Source: Dehalococcoidia bacterium
Lineage (GTDB): Bacteria > Chloroflexota > Dehalococcoidia > UBA2979
Length of the DNA stretch: 64,000 nt
Assembly (NCBI GenBank): GCA_028279505.1
Contig: JANQNP010000028.1
Coordinates: forward strand, 24,158-88,157
Direction: 5' to 3'
Shown here piece after piece: positions 46,294 through 54,897 of this stretch (its first letter is position 1; every line of letters starts with the position of its first letter). The notes under the pieces are model-generated. The model was not told the origin of the DNA and did no database searches. It was given only the letters and a program-made list of their open reading frames with translations. The position numbers were made by a program, and so were the translations under genes.

Positions 46294-48602
46294 CGAACCC
46301 GCCCGACCAGCCGCCGTTCGACGAGGATCAGCCACAGCAGCCGAGCTTGCCGCTCGAGCCGACGCCCGAGGAGACCGGTGAGGTTTCCGAGGCGTCCGAG
46401 GCGGTGTTCGAGCCGCCGTGGGAGCCGGCGCCGGACCCGACGCCGCCCGACGGCGAGCGCGCGGCGGCGGCGCCGCGACCGCCGAGTGATCCGGGGCTGC
46501 CCGCGCCTCCGCCGCCGATCTCTCGTGCTGGGGCGCCGCCACCGGAGCCTAGTCCGCGGCCGGATTCGATTCCCTCGGAGCGGGCGCGGCCGGCCGGGCC
46601 GACGCCGCCGCCCGTCGCTGAATCGCCCGCCGGCGGGCCGCCGGCTGAGGCGAGCGGAGCGCCGATCGAGGACCGCGAACGTCCGTTCGCGCCGGTGATC
46701 TTCGACGACGACGACCGCGGGGCGCCGCCGGCGCCGTTCGCGGAGTACGACGACTCGGGCGTGCTGCGCGTGCTCGGCGTGATCGTGCTGCTGGCGATCG
46801 TGATCGCGGTGCTGGTGTTGCCGCCGATCTCGATCCTCGATCGCGGCGGCGATGACGGGAGCGGTGGGCTGTCGGTGCAGGCTCGCGACGAGCTGCCGGA
46901 GCTGCCGGACGGGTTAGTCGCGGCGAGCCAGCTCTACGACCTGGAGGCCGACGATTCGATCGACGGTCAGAACCTGTGGACGCTGAGCATCAAGCTGAGC
47001 GAGGCGACCGAGGACGACCGGAACCTGGCGTTCTACACCCATCGTGATGGGGAGTGGCTGCGGCTGACGAGCGCGTCACTGGTGAACGGCGGCGCCGAGG
47101 CTGAGGCCGAGGTGGGCGAGATCCCGGCGAACATCGCGGTGCTGCGACGGACCGCGTTCGAGCGGACGCTCGGGTTGATCGTGGAGGCGGGGGAGACCCC
47201 TGACCCGGCGGCGCTGGCCACGAATCCGATCGTGGCGGTGATGGCCGGTTCGCTCGGGATCGGGGACGACGGCGCGGCGGCGTTGACGTCGCTTCCGGAT
47301 TCGGTCGATGCGGCGGGGCTCGGCGGCACGACGGCGTACCTCGGCGTTCGCGTGGAGCCGGAGGCGCAGCCCGCGCTGGATCAGCTGCTGTCGACGGAGC
47401 CGGCGACGGTGGCGCACGTTGGCGAGCTGGTCGCGGCGGTCCAAGGGGCGAACGCCGACGGGCTGTACCTGGCGTACCTGGACGTCGACCGGACGCGGCA
47501 GGCGGGTCTGACGCGGTTGGTGACGCAGCTTGCCGGGGAGCTGAGCGAGGCGGGGCTCGGCCTCGTGGTCGGCGTGCCCGCTCCGGCGACGTCGGACACG
47601 GGGGCCTACGACTGGGCGGCGCTCTCCGAGGCAGCGGGCGGTCTGTGGCTGAACGCGCCGGACGATCCATCGGCGTACTACGAGCAGCTCGAGACGGTGC
47701 TGGACGCGCAGCAGGCCGCTGGCACGGAGCTGGGCGCGGTGTCACTTGTGATCGGACGGATGTCGCACATCCGCGACTCGGCGGGCGTGAGTGAGATCGG
47801 TCGCACGGATGCGCTGGGGCGAGCGGCGCAGCTGGAGGCGGGTGTCGAGGGCGGGATTGCGGTGGGCGACCTGGTGTCGTTGACGGCGATCAACACCGCG
47901 CAGGAGCTGGGGAACTCCGGGCTGCGCTGGGACGCGCCGTCGCGGACGGTGTCGTTCGCGTTCGCGGAGCGCGGCGGGCCGCGGACGGTGTGGGTGGAGA
48001 ACAGCTACTCGATGGCATTCCGGCTCGATCTGGCGCAGCGCTACGACCTGGGCGGGGTGGTGATCGCGGACGCGCAGGCGGACGAGACGCTGCCGGCGAT
48101 CTGGGAGCCGCTGGCGGGGTACCTGGACAGCGGCGCGGTGACGCTGCTGCAGCCGTACGGGCCGTATCTGAACCCGTGCTGGCAGGCGCTGGACGGCGTG
48201 ATCGAAGGAGAGGCCGGCAACTGCTGGGCGGGCGGCACGGTGAGCGGCGTCGCGACGTGGCGGGCGCCGGGGACGCCGGGGGTGTACGAGGTTCGACTGG
48301 TGGTGTCGGACGGCGAGGCGTTCGTCGGCCGCCAGCTCGCGCTGCGCGTGACCGAGGAGGGCGAGCAGCCGGAGCCGACGCCCGAGCCAACGGAGGAACC
48401 GTCCGAGGCGACGCCTGAGCCGACGACCGAGGCGACCCCGGAGGCGACGCAGGTCGCTGGCCCCGACCCGACGGCTGAGGCGACGGCCGCGCCGACGGAG
48501 GCGCCGACGGAGGTTCCGACCGAGCAGCCGACCGCGGAGCCCACGACCGAGCCGACGGCAACCGCGACGCAGGGTCCGCCGGGGCCGGGCGGCAACGAGT
48601 AG
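46290..48602 (+). CDS. Membrane-anchored GH18-like protein with Pro/Thr-rich tails
   Basis: 770 residues. 1-155: Pro/Glu-rich cytoplasmic part; 158-180: one membrane helix; 190-640: extracytoplasmic region whose end resembles a GH18 chitinase/spore-peptidoglycan hydrolase barrel (ENSYSMAFRLDLAQRYDLGGVVIADAQ...LPAIWEPL). The place of the catalytic DxDxE motif reads NADGLYLAYLDVD, without the Glu, so hydrolysis is doubtful. 640-690: Ig-like module; 695-770: Thr/Pro/Glu tail. Possibly binds cell wall glycan. GTG overlaps the protease stop, so the two are translated together and may act as one envelope system. Confidence 0.82.
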   Translation: MTNPPDQPPFDEDQPQQPSLPLEPTPEETGEVSEASEAVFEPPWEPAPDPTPPDGERAAAAPRPPSDPGLPAPPPPISRAGAPPPEPSPRPDSIPSERARPAGPTPPPVAESPAGGPPAEASGAPIEDRERPFAPVIFDDDDRGAPPAPFAEYDDSGVLRVLGVIVLLAIVIAVLVLPPISILDRGGDDGSGGLSVQARDELPELPDGLVAASQLYDLEADDSIDGQNLWTLSIKLSEATEDDRNLAFYTHRDGEWLRLTSASLVNGGAEAEAEVGEIPANIAVLRRTAFERTLGLIVEAGETPDPAALATNPIVAVMAGSLGIGDDGAAALTSLPDSVDAAGLGGTTAYLGVRVEPEAQPALDQLLSTEPATVAHVGELVAAVQGANADGLYLAYLDVDRTRQAGLTRLVTQLAGELSEAGLGLVVGVPAPATSDTGAYDWAALSEAAGGLWLNAPDDPSAYYEQLETVLDAQQAAGTELGAVSLVIGRMSHIRDSAGVSEIGRTDALGRAAQLEAGVEGGIAVGDLVSLTAINTAQELGNSGLRWDAPSRTVSFAFAERGGPRTVWVENSYSMAFRLDLAQRYDLGGVVIADAQADETLPAIWEPLAGYLDSGAVTLLQPYGPYLNPCWQALDGVIEGEAGNCWAGGTVSGVATWRAPGTPGVYEVRLVVSDGEAFVGRQLALRVTEEGEQPEPTPEPTEEPSEATPEPTTEATPEATQVAGPDPTAEATAAPTEAPTEVPTEQPTAEPTTEPTATATQGPPGPGGNE

Positions 48603-48610
48603 CGACGCTC

Positions 48611-49177
48611 TTGGCGCTGCGGGTGATCGCGGGTTCGGCGCGCGGCCGAGAGCTGACCCAGCCGCGTGGCGCGACGCGGCCGACCTCGGCGCGGCTGCGC
48701 GAGGCGCTGTTCTCGATGCTGGAGGCGGGTGGGCTGCTGCGGTCGCCGGCCCTCGACCTGTACGCCGGGAGCGGGGCGCTGGGGATCGAGGCGCTGTCTC
48801 GCGGGGTGGAGCGCTGCACGTTCGTGGAGCGCAGCCGCCGGACGTGCGCGGTGATCACGGAGAACCTGCAGCGGGTCGATCTTGAGGGCGGGACGGTGGT
48901 CAGTGGGACGGTGGGGCGCTGGCGTCCGGAAGCGGGCGAAGCGTACGCGCTCGTACTGGCTGATCCCCCGTATGATGACGCCGCGCCATGGGCGGCGATC
49001 GAGGCCAGCGTCGCGGATTCGTTGACCGCTGACGCCGCGATCGCGGTCGAGCACGAGGCGCGACGAACGCCGCCGGACCAGCTGGCCGGCAGGCAGTTGT
49101 GGCGGGATCGCAAGCACGGCGACAGTGCGGTGGCGATTTACCGTCCAGCCTCAGCAGCACGAGAGGACGAGGAATGA
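48611..49177 (+). CDS. rsmD: 16S rRNA (guanine966-N2)-methyltransferase RsmD
   Basis: 188 residues. SAM motif LDLYAGSGALGIEALSRG (48-65) and the N-methyltransferase motif DPPY (118-121, LVLADPPYDD). Early RVIAGSARGRELTQPRGATRPTSARLREALFSML is diagnostic of RsmD. Methylates G966 of 16S rRNA. TTG start at 48611, 8 nt after the upstream stop. Overlaps coaD (ATGA), a very common rsmD-coaD pairing. Confidence 0.95.
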   Translation: MALRVIAGSARGRELTQPRGATRPTSARLREALFSMLEAGGLLRSPALDLYAGSGALGIEALSRGVERCTFVERSRRTCAVITENLQRVDLEGGTVVSGTVGRWRPEAGEAYALVLADPPYDDAAPWAAIEASVADSLTADAAIAVEHEARRTPPDQLAGRQLWRDRKHGDSAVAIYRPASAAREDEE

Positions 49178-49653
49178 CGATTGCGATGTATCCCGGCCGG
49201 TTTGACCCTGTCACGATCGGCCACGTCGACATCGTCACGCGCGCGTCGAAGATCTTCGACCGCGTGATCATCGCGGTTGCCGAGTCACGGTCGGCGCTGT
49301 TCTCGACGGAGGAGCGGCGCGATCTGTTCGCGAACGCGACGTCCGAGCTCCAGAACGTGGAGGTCGTGACGTTCTCGGGCCTCACGGTCGACGAGGCACA
49401 GGCGCGCGGGGCGACGGTGCTGGTGCGCGGGATGCGCGCGATCACGGATTTCACGAACGAGTTCGACCAGGCGTTGATGAACCGGAAGATGGCGCCGAAC
49501 GTGGAGTCGGTGTACCTGATGACGGCGGCTGAGCACATGTTTCTCAGCGCCAGTCGGGTCCGAGAGCTCGCGGGGTTCGGGCGCGATGTGAGCGACCTGG
49601 TGCCGGCTGGCGTTGGCGAGGCGATCGCGGCGAAGATGGCTGCGCGCACGTAG
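49174..49653 (+). CDS. coaD: Pantetheine-phosphate adenylyltransferase
   Basis: Transfers AMP to 4'-phosphopantetheine in CoA biosynthesis. 159 residues, normal length. Nucleotidyltransferase motif FDPVTIGH (10-17, T/HxGH), then ESRSALFSTEERRDL, VRGMRAITDFTNEFDQALMNRKM and the ending HMFLSASRVRELAGFGRDVSDLVP. The family usually has ISSS; here LSAS. ATG at 49174 overlaps the rsmD stop; GAGGACGAGG is the ribosome-binding site. Confidence 0.97.
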   Translation: MTIAMYPGRFDPVTIGHVDIVTRASKIFDRVIIAVAESRSALFSTEERRDLFANATSELQNVEVVTFSGLTVDEAQARGATVLVRGMRAITDFTNEFDQALMNRKMAPNVESVYLMTAAEHMFLSASRVRELAGFGRDVSDLVPAGVGEAIAAKMAART

Positions 49654-49707
49654 CGACCGTTTGCTCGCGGAGCAGTTGCGGAGGACGCTCGACGCGACGA
49701 CCCAGCC

Positions 49708-49752
49708 GCTGAGGCAGGGATGCTTCAGCCACCGAGGCAGCGATGCCTGAGC
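49708..49752 (+). repeat. Two tandem hairpin-forming units between coaD and the coiled-coil gene
   Basis: GCTGAGGCAGGGATGCTTCAGC (49708-49729, one mismatch in 9 bp arms) followed by a similar unit with AGGCA-GCGA-TGCCT (about 49731-49752). The two share GAGGCAGSGATGCYT. They precede the start at 49789 by 37 nt; may be a transcription or mRNA-processing element. Confidence 0.4.
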
Positions 49753-49788
49753 GACCCGGCAGGACGCCCACCAGCGCAGAGGACGACG

Positions 49789-50892
49789 ATGGATCTACTG
49801 CACCTGGTCGACCGCCTCGAGGAGCTCGTGGCCGAGGCCCAGAAGATGCCGATCGGCAACCGCGTGATCATCGACCGGCGACGGTTGCTGGATCTCGTGG
49901 ATCAGATGCGGGTGTCGGTCCCGCAGGAGGTTCGTGACGCCCAGGAGCTGGTGAGCGACCGCGACCGGATCAAGCGCGAGACCGAAGAAGAATCGCGGCT
50001 GATCATCGCGCGTGCCGAGGAGGAGGTGGCGCGGCGGGTCGACGAGCATGAGCTGACCGAGGTTGCGCGCTCGCGCGCCCGGGAGATCGCTACCGAGGCC
50101 GAGGTGCGGCTCGAGGAGCGGATCCAGCAGGCGAACGACGACATTCAGCGCCGCATCGAGGAGTCGCGCCACCTGGCGCGCCAGCAGATGCAGGCGGCGG
50201 ACGAGTACGCGCGTGAGCTGCTTCAGCGGCTCGACCGGCAGCTGCAGGCGTTCGTCGGGTCGGTGCAGTCGGGGATCGAGCAGCTCGAGCCAGAGCGTGA
50301 GTTGCCGCCGCCGCCGGTGCCCGGGGAGTTTGATCCGGGGCCGGTGGAGCCAGGGAACTTCGACTCCGACGATGCGTTGAACTCGTTGCCGGAGGACGAG
50401 GTGGAGGCGGTCACGGAGCCGGGCGCGGTGGAGCCGGAGGCGGCGGCGCCGTCGGCGCCCATCGCCTCGGAGGCGCCGATGGCCTCGGAGCCGGTTGCGC
50501 CCGAGACGGTGGCCGAGCCGGCTGCTGCTCGGAACCCGGAGGCGATCGAGCTGCCGGCCGCCGCGGCGGACCGGGAGGCGATGGCACGACCGCCGTTGCC
50601 GTCTTCGTCCGACATCTCCGGCGAGGCGCGCGAGGCTCGGAGTGGGTTTGGCCTCACCGGGGCCGGGTCTGCCGAAGGTGGGGACCTAGAGGATCTGCTG
50701 GGGCGCGCGCGTGAGACGGCGGAGACGGCGGCGCTCGAGGCGGCGGTGGAGAGTGAGCTTGCCCTCGATGAGGGTGAGGTGATCGATGATTTCGCTCATC
50801 CGCCGTTGGATGATGATCCGCTCCAGGGCGAGGAGTTGGCCGCCGAGCGGGCGGCTGAGGAGCGGGCGTCGCGCGGTAACGGGGAGCGGTAG
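49789..50892 (+). CDS. Coiled-coil protein (DivIVA/ATP-synthase-b-like)
   Basis: 367 residues. 1-190 is predicted to be almost continuous alpha helix with heptads: MDLLHLVDRLEELVAEAQKMPIG, then LVSDRDRIKRETEEESRLIIARAEEEVARRVDEHE and long Glu/Arg/Ala-rich helices. The rest is acidic Pro/Ala/Glu-rich low complexity. Conserved proteins of this look are often found next to coaD in actinobacteria and Chloroflexi; role unknown, possibly scaffolding at the membrane. ATG 49789 after AGAGGACGACG. Confidence 0.8.
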   Translation: MDLLHLVDRLEELVAEAQKMPIGNRVIIDRRRLLDLVDQMRVSVPQEVRDAQELVSDRDRIKRETEEESRLIIARAEEEVARRVDEHELTEVARSRAREIATEAEVRLEERIQQANDDIQRRIEESRHLARQQMQAADEYARELLQRLDRQLQAFVGSVQSGIEQLEPERELPPPPVPGEFDPGPVEPGNFDSDDALNSLPEDEVEAVTEPGAVEPEAAAPSAPIASEAPMASEPVAPETVAEPAAARNPEAIELPAAAADREAMARPPLPSSSDISGEAREARSGFGLTGAGSAEGGDLEDLLGRARETAETAALEAAVESELALDEGEVIDDFAHPPLDDDPLQGEELAAERAAEERASRGNGER

Positions 50893-51037
50893 CTCCCCGC
50901 AGCCCCTCTCTTCCGTGGTGCGAGTGGCCTCGGAGGCTTGTTTGGCCTCTAGAGGCGCCCTTGGGCCGGGGGCGGGGGAGGGGGCGGGCTCGGCGCCCGC
51001 GGCTGTTTGTCCTCGGAAAGCCCGCCCACCCGCCCTA

Positions 51038-51119
51038 AGGCGAAATGAAGGGGTCGCGACACACTCGCGCCTGCGGCGCGCCCTTCGGGACGTGTGCCGC
51101 TCCCCCGTTCATTTCGCCC
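51038..51119. repeat. Long imperfect hairpin, intergenic repeat copy 1
   Basis: Left arm starts AAGGCGAAATGAAGGGGTCG and pairs with a right arm ending CCCCCGTTCATTTCGCC; arms about 28 nt with a few bulges, loop with an inner GC stem (GCGCCTGCGGCGC). Could be a dispersed palindromic element or a structured RNA. Confidence 0.5.
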
Positions 51120-51258
51120 TGATCTGCGTTCCCGCCGTCGTTGGGTGATCAGCGCTGTGAGCCAGGGGGGCCGAGATGGGGCCGTTCACGGTGGGCCTCC
51201 CGCGACGCTCATCCTCGGAGGTCCACCGGTGTTGATCTCGCAACGTGCGAGGCTCGCT

Positions 51259-51297
51259 CGCCCTTGTGGCGAGATGAAGGGTCGCGACACACTTGCG
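51259..51297. repeat. Intergenic repeat copy 2 (left arm only)
   Basis: GGCGAGATGAAGGGTCGCGA and following bases match the left arm of copy 1 (GGCGAAATGAAGGGGTCGCG) in about 35 of 39 positions. The right arm is missing. Confidence 0.5.
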
Positions 51298-51471
51298 GCG
51301 GCGCCGCATCCGTTCGGAGGGGTCGCCGCGATCTGTCTCGTCGATCAGCCTTGGCCGTGGCGTCTGTTCACCGTGGTCGCCGTCTCCGCTTGTTGTGCGG
51401 GTGCGATTCCGTAGACGGTCGCTAATGGGGGTGTCCTGAGGATCACGAGGACCAAGACGGTCGGCGATGAG

Positions 51472-52203
51472 GTGGTTCAACGCGACTTCGAGATCGAGGT
51501 CGCCGGGGAGACGGTGCCGGGGGTGATCTGGGCTCCTGCCGGACGGGGGTCGGCGTGCCTCGCGATGGGGCATGGCGGGTCTCAGCACAAGAAGACCGCT
51601 GACGTTCGGGCGCGCGCGATTCGCTATGCGAGCCGGTTCGGGTGGGTGAGCGTGGCGATCGATGCACCTGGTCATGGCGATCGGGTGAGTCGCGAGGAAG
51701 CGGCAGAGGAGCAGCGGAAGACGCTGGCTCGCCTGCGGGGCGACGCCGGAGCTGTCTCGCTGAGCTCGGCCGAGAAGAATTCGTACCTGAATGCTCTCGC
51801 GGCTCAGGCGGTACCGGAGTGGCGGGCCGCGCTCGACGAGGTGCTGGAGCTGGGGGTCGTGGCCGACGGGGCGCCGATCGGCTACTGGGGGGTCTCGATG
51901 GGGACCTCGATTGGCGTGCCGCTCCTGGCCGCCGAGGGGCGCTTCTGCTGCGCGGTGCTCGGTTTGGGCCAACTTCACCCAGACCACGCTGAGTTGGCAG
52001 CCGCGGCTCGGCAGATCTCAATACCCCTTCGGTTCGCGCTTCAATGGGACGACGAGATCCGAACGAGGGAGTACGGCCTCGCGCTGTTCGAGGCCTTCGG
52101 TGCCCGGGAGAAGTCGATGCACATCAACCCGGGCGGGCACCTCGAGATCCCGGCTGCCGAGGCCGAGTCGTGGGAGAGCTTCTACCAGCGGCACCTCGCC
52201 TGA
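51472..52203 (+). CDS. Alpha/beta hydrolase (dienelactone hydrolase-like)
   Basis: 243 residues. Nucleophile elbow GYWGVSMGTSIG (GxSxG, Ser148 region), oxyanion region GHGGSQHKKT, an Asp in LQWDDEI and His in NPGGHLEIP complete a triad. Likely esterase or dienelactone hydrolase type; substrate unknown. GTG start at 51472; an unusual long intergenic region precedes it. Confidence 0.9.
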   Translation: MVQRDFEIEVAGETVPGVIWAPAGRGSACLAMGHGGSQHKKTADVRARAIRYASRFGWVSVAIDAPGHGDRVSREEAAEEQRKTLARLRGDAGAVSLSSAEKNSYLNALAAQAVPEWRAALDEVLELGVVADGAPIGYWGVSMGTSIGVPLLAAEGRFCCAVLGLGQLHPDHAELAAAARQISIPLRFALQWDDEIRTREYGLALFEAFGAREKSMHINPGGHLEIPAAEAESWESFYQRHLA

Positions 52204-52278
52204 GTGAGTGAGCGAGCCGCTGCTGCACGACCACGCTGAGCGGCGGGGTCGCTCCTCACCAAGGCACGGCGACCGATG

Positions 52279-54756
52279 CTATTTCACGACGACGTTGAGC
52301 ATTCGGCCCGGGACGTAGATCACGCGGACGGGCTCTTTGCCGCCGAGGTGGTCTGACCAGCGGGGGAGGGCCTCGGCGGCGGCGCGGACGGCGTCCTCGT
52401 CGGCGTCGGGAGGGACGTTGACGTGGTCGCGGACCTTGCCGTTGACCTGGACGGGGATCTCGACGGTGTCTTCGACCATCGCGCTCTCGTCGGCGGTTGG
52501 CCAGGACTGGAGGTGGATCGAGTAGTCGTTGCCTCGTCGCTCCCAGAGCTCCTCGGAGATGTGGGGGCAGAGGGGGGCAAGGATCAGGAGTAGCGAGTCC
52601 ATCGCCTCGGTCCAGGCGGTGCGGTCCACCTCGCCTGCTTCGCGGGCGCGGTGGAGGGTGTTGGTCAGCTCCATCAGCGCGGCGACGGCGGTGTTGAAGG
52701 CCTTGTCCTCGATGTCGGTGGAGACGCGGGCGATGGTCTGGTGGGTGGCGCGGCGGATGGCGCGCGCTTCGTCGCTGTCGGGGGCGTCGGTGAACGCGAC
52801 CTCGGAGGTGGCGACGGTCCAGAGGCGGTTCAGCCAGCGTGAGACGCCGACGATGCCGTCGACGTCGTAGGGGCCGCCCTGGTCCCAGGGGCCCAGGAAC
52901 ATGAGGTAGGCGCGGAAGGTGTCGGCGCCCCAGCGGGCGACCTGGTCATCGGGCGGGACGACGTTGCCTCGGGACTTGGACATGCGGCGGCCGTCGGGAC
53001 CGAGGATCTGGCCCTGGCTGTAGTAGCGGGTGAAGGGCTCGTCGCCGGGGACGATGCCCATGTCGCGCGCGGCCTTGTAGAAGAAGCGGGAGTAGAGCAG
53101 GTGCATGACGGCATGCTCTGAGCCGCCGGTGTACTGGTCGATGGGGAGCCAGGCAGTGGCGGCGTCCCAGGAGATGGCGGCGCCGTCGTCGCCGGGGTCG
53201 GCGTAGCGCATGAAGTACCACGAGGAGCACATGAAGGTGTCCATCGTGTCGGTCTCGCGCTTCGCCGGCTCGTCGCAGACCGGGCAGGGCGTGTTGACGA
53301 ACTCCTCGGAGAGGGCGAGCGGGGATTCGCCGGTGGGGCGGAACTCCACGTCGTAGGGAAGCTCGACCGGGAGCTCCTCCTCGGGGACGGGCTGAATGCC
53401 GCAGGAGTTGCAGTAGACCATTGGGATCGGGGCGCCCCAGTAGCGCTGGCGAGAGATCAGCCAGTCGCGCAGGCGGTAGTTGACCTGGCGCTCGCCGATG
53501 CCCTGGTCCTCGAGCCAGGTGATCGCCTTCGCGATGGCTTCTTCCTTGTAGAGGCCGTCCAGCCAGTCGCTGTTGATGGCCGGGCCGTCGCCCGTGTAGG
53601 CGTCGCCCTCGAAGTCGTCTGGGGGCTGGACGGTGCGCAGGATCGGGAGGTCGTAGGCCTTCGCGAAGTCCCAGTCGCGGTCGTCCTGGCCGGGGACGGC
53701 CATGATCGCGCCGGTGCCGTAGGACATCAGCACGTAGTCCGCGAGGTAGATCGGAACGGGCTGGTTGTTGAACGGGTTGATGGCGTGGGTGCCGGTGAAC
53801 ACACCGCGCTTGCCGACATCGCCCTCGGTGGAGAGGCGCTCGATCTCGGTGGCGAGCCTGGTGCGCTCGACGAAGGCCTCCACCTCAGGGCGTTGGGCCT
53901 CGGAGGTGATCTGGTCGACGAGCGGGTGCTCGGGGGCCATGACGGCGAAGGTCATACCGAACGAGGTGTCGGGGCGCGTAGTGAAGACGCGGAACTCGAG
54001 GTCCTCGTGGCCCTGGATCTTCATGCCGAACTCGGCGCCCTCGGATCGGCCGATCCAGTTGCGCTGCATCAGCTTGACGTGTTCGGGCCAGTCCATGGCC
54101 TCGTTGTCGAGCAGCTCCTCGGCGTAGTCGGTGATCTTGAAGAACCACTGCTCGAGCTCGCGCTGCTCGACCAGCGAGTCGCAGCGCTCGCAGCGGCCGC
54201 CGACGACCTGCTCGTTGGCGAGCACGGTGTTGTCGGTGGGGCACCAGTTGACGGGGGCGGTCTTTCGTTCGGCGAGGCCCTTGTTATAGAGCTGCAGGAA
54301 CCACCACTGGGTCCAGCGGTAGTAGTCCGGCTGGGAGGAGTTCATCTCCCGCTCCCAGTCGAACATGGCGCCCATGGCCTTCAGCTGCTCGCGCATGTGG
54401 GCGACGTTGGCGTCGGTCCAGTCCTTGGGGTGGGCGTCGCCCTTGAAGGCGGCGTTCTCCGCGGGGAGGCCGAAGGCGTCGAAGCCCATGGGGAACATGA
54501 CGTTGTAGCCACGCATGCGGTGGTAGCGGGCGAGCGCGTCCGAGGGCGTCATCGCGAACCAGTGGCCGACATGGAGGTCGCCCGACGGGTACGGGAGCAT
54601 CGTCAGGTGGTAGCGGTTCTCCTTGCCCTCGACGTGGTCGGGGGTGCGGTAGAGCTGGTCCGCTTCCCAACGCGCGCGCCATTTCGGCTCGATTGCGCTC
54701 GGGTCGTAGCGGTCGGATAAGTCGGCGGTGGCTTCAGACGTGGTCTCGGTGGTCAT
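52279..54756 (-). CDS. leuS: Leucyl-tRNA synthetase
   Basis: Charges tRNA-Leu. 825 residues. HIGH motif is PSGDLHVGHWFAM (His62-Val-Gly-His65), the zinc-binding stretch with NWCPTDNTVLANEQVVGGRCERCDSLVEQ, CP1 editing domain (about 220-430, with TRPDTSFGMTFAVMAPEHPLV) and KMSKS as RRMSKSRG (about 590-595). Bacterial type. ATG 54756, GAGGAG 12 nt upstream. Preceded by a promoter, a leucine-rich leader peptide and two hairpins (54796-54927), so it is probably regulated by transcription attenuation in response to leucyl-tRNA level. Confidence 0.97.
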   Translation of the reverse strand: MTTETTSEATADLSDRYDPSAIEPKWRARWEADQLYRTPDHVEGKENRYHLTMLPYPSGDLHVGHWFAMTPSDALARYHRMRGYNVMFPMGFDAFGLPAENAAFKGDAHPKDWTDANVAHMREQLKAMGAMFDWEREMNSSQPDYYRWTQWWFLQLYNKGLAERKTAPVNWCPTDNTVLANEQVVGGRCERCDSLVEQRELEQWFFKITDYAEELLDNEAMDWPEHVKLMQRNWIGRSEGAEFGMKIQGHEDLEFRVFTTRPDTSFGMTFAVMAPEHPLVDQITSEAQRPEVEAFVERTRLATEIERLSTEGDVGKRGVFTGTHAINPFNNQPVPIYLADYVLMSYGTGAIMAVPGQDDRDWDFAKAYDLPILRTVQPPDDFEGDAYTGDGPAINSDWLDGLYKEEAIAKAITWLEDQGIGERQVNYRLRDWLISRQRYWGAPIPMVYCNSCGIQPVPEEELPVELPYDVEFRPTGESPLALSEEFVNTPCPVCDEPAKRETDTMDTFMCSSWYFMRYADPGDDGAAISWDAATAWLPIDQYTGGSEHAVMHLLYSRFFYKAARDMGIVPGDEPFTRYYSQGQILGPDGRRMSKSRGNVVPPDDQVARWGADTFRAYLMFLGPWDQGGPYDVDGIVGVSRWLNRLWTVATSEVAFTDAPDSDEARAIRRATHQTIARVSTDIEDKAFNTAVAALMELTNTLHRAREAGEVDRTAWTEAMDSLLLILAPLCPHISEELWERRGNDYSIHLQSWPTADESAMVEDTVEIPVQVNGKVRDHVNVPPDADEDAVRAAAEALPRWSDHLGGKEPVRVIYVPGRMLNVVVK

Positions 54757-54795
54757 GGTGGAGTCGCTCTCCTCGTCAGGTGGTGGAACGCGAAA

Positions 54796-54813
54796 CGCGC
54801 CCGACCGGGCGCG
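54796..54813 (-). terminator. Putative attenuator terminator before leuS
   Basis: On the minus strand CGCGCCC-GGTC-GGGCGCG (7 bp stem, GU extension) followed by TTTCGCGTTCC. It is 39 nt before the leuS ATG and 30 nt after the leader peptide stop, as expected for a terminator hairpin in a leader-peptide attenuator. The T-run is short. Confidence 0.5.
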
Positions 54814-54819
54814 CGAGCA

Positions 54820-54844
54820 GGCGACGTCGCGAGGCGACGCCGCC
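54820..54844 (-). promoter_or_regulatory. Hairpin starting at the leader peptide stop codon
   Basis: Minus strand GGCGGCGTCGC-CTC-GCGACGTCGCC, 10 of 11 pairs matched (one A-C mismatch). Its left arm begins at the last base of the TAG stop of the leader peptide, so a ribosome paused on the leucine codons would cover the arm and change folding. A 5 bp alternative pairing CGCGA/TCGCG with the next hairpin can be drawn but is short. Confidence 0.5.
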
Positions 54845-54888
54845 TAGATAAGGACGAGGAGCAGACGGGCGTTCGTCGTGTTCACCAT
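54844..54888 (-). CDS. leuL: Leucine-rich leader peptide (attenuator), 14 aa
   Basis: ATG to TAG of 15 codons on the minus strand: peptide MVNTTNARLLLVLI. Four of the last six residues are Leu (codons CTG, CTC, CTC, CTT), with Val and Ile. Start codon follows the GATACT -10 element by 9 nt, so the mRNA is leaderless or nearly so. The stop is directly followed by two hairpins, then leuS 87 nt after the stop. This is the arrangement of ribosome-mediated attenuators (leuL, ilvL, pheM in E. coli). Symbol is given by function; the peptide itself is not homologous to E. coli leuL. Confidence 0.65.
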   Translation of the reverse strand: MVNTTNARLLLVLI

Positions 54889-54897
54889 TGTGGGTTG

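Larger units (their letters stand above)
50893..51471. other. Long intergenic region with repeats
   Basis: 579 nt without a convincing gene. Holds a GGCCTC-rich start, the long hairpin 51038-51119 and its partial copy at 51259-51297. A minus-strand frame (51109-51987) is a shadow of the hydrolase gene. The pair of repeats is 228 nt apart and similar flanks (GATCTG..., GTTCAC-GTGG) suggest a diverged tandem duplication. Confidence 0.6.

Noticed and set aside
51109..51987. 292-residue minus-strand open frame over the intergenic repeat and hydrolase
   Set aside because: Overlaps the alpha/beta hydrolase with intact GxSxG; composition is that of a shadow.
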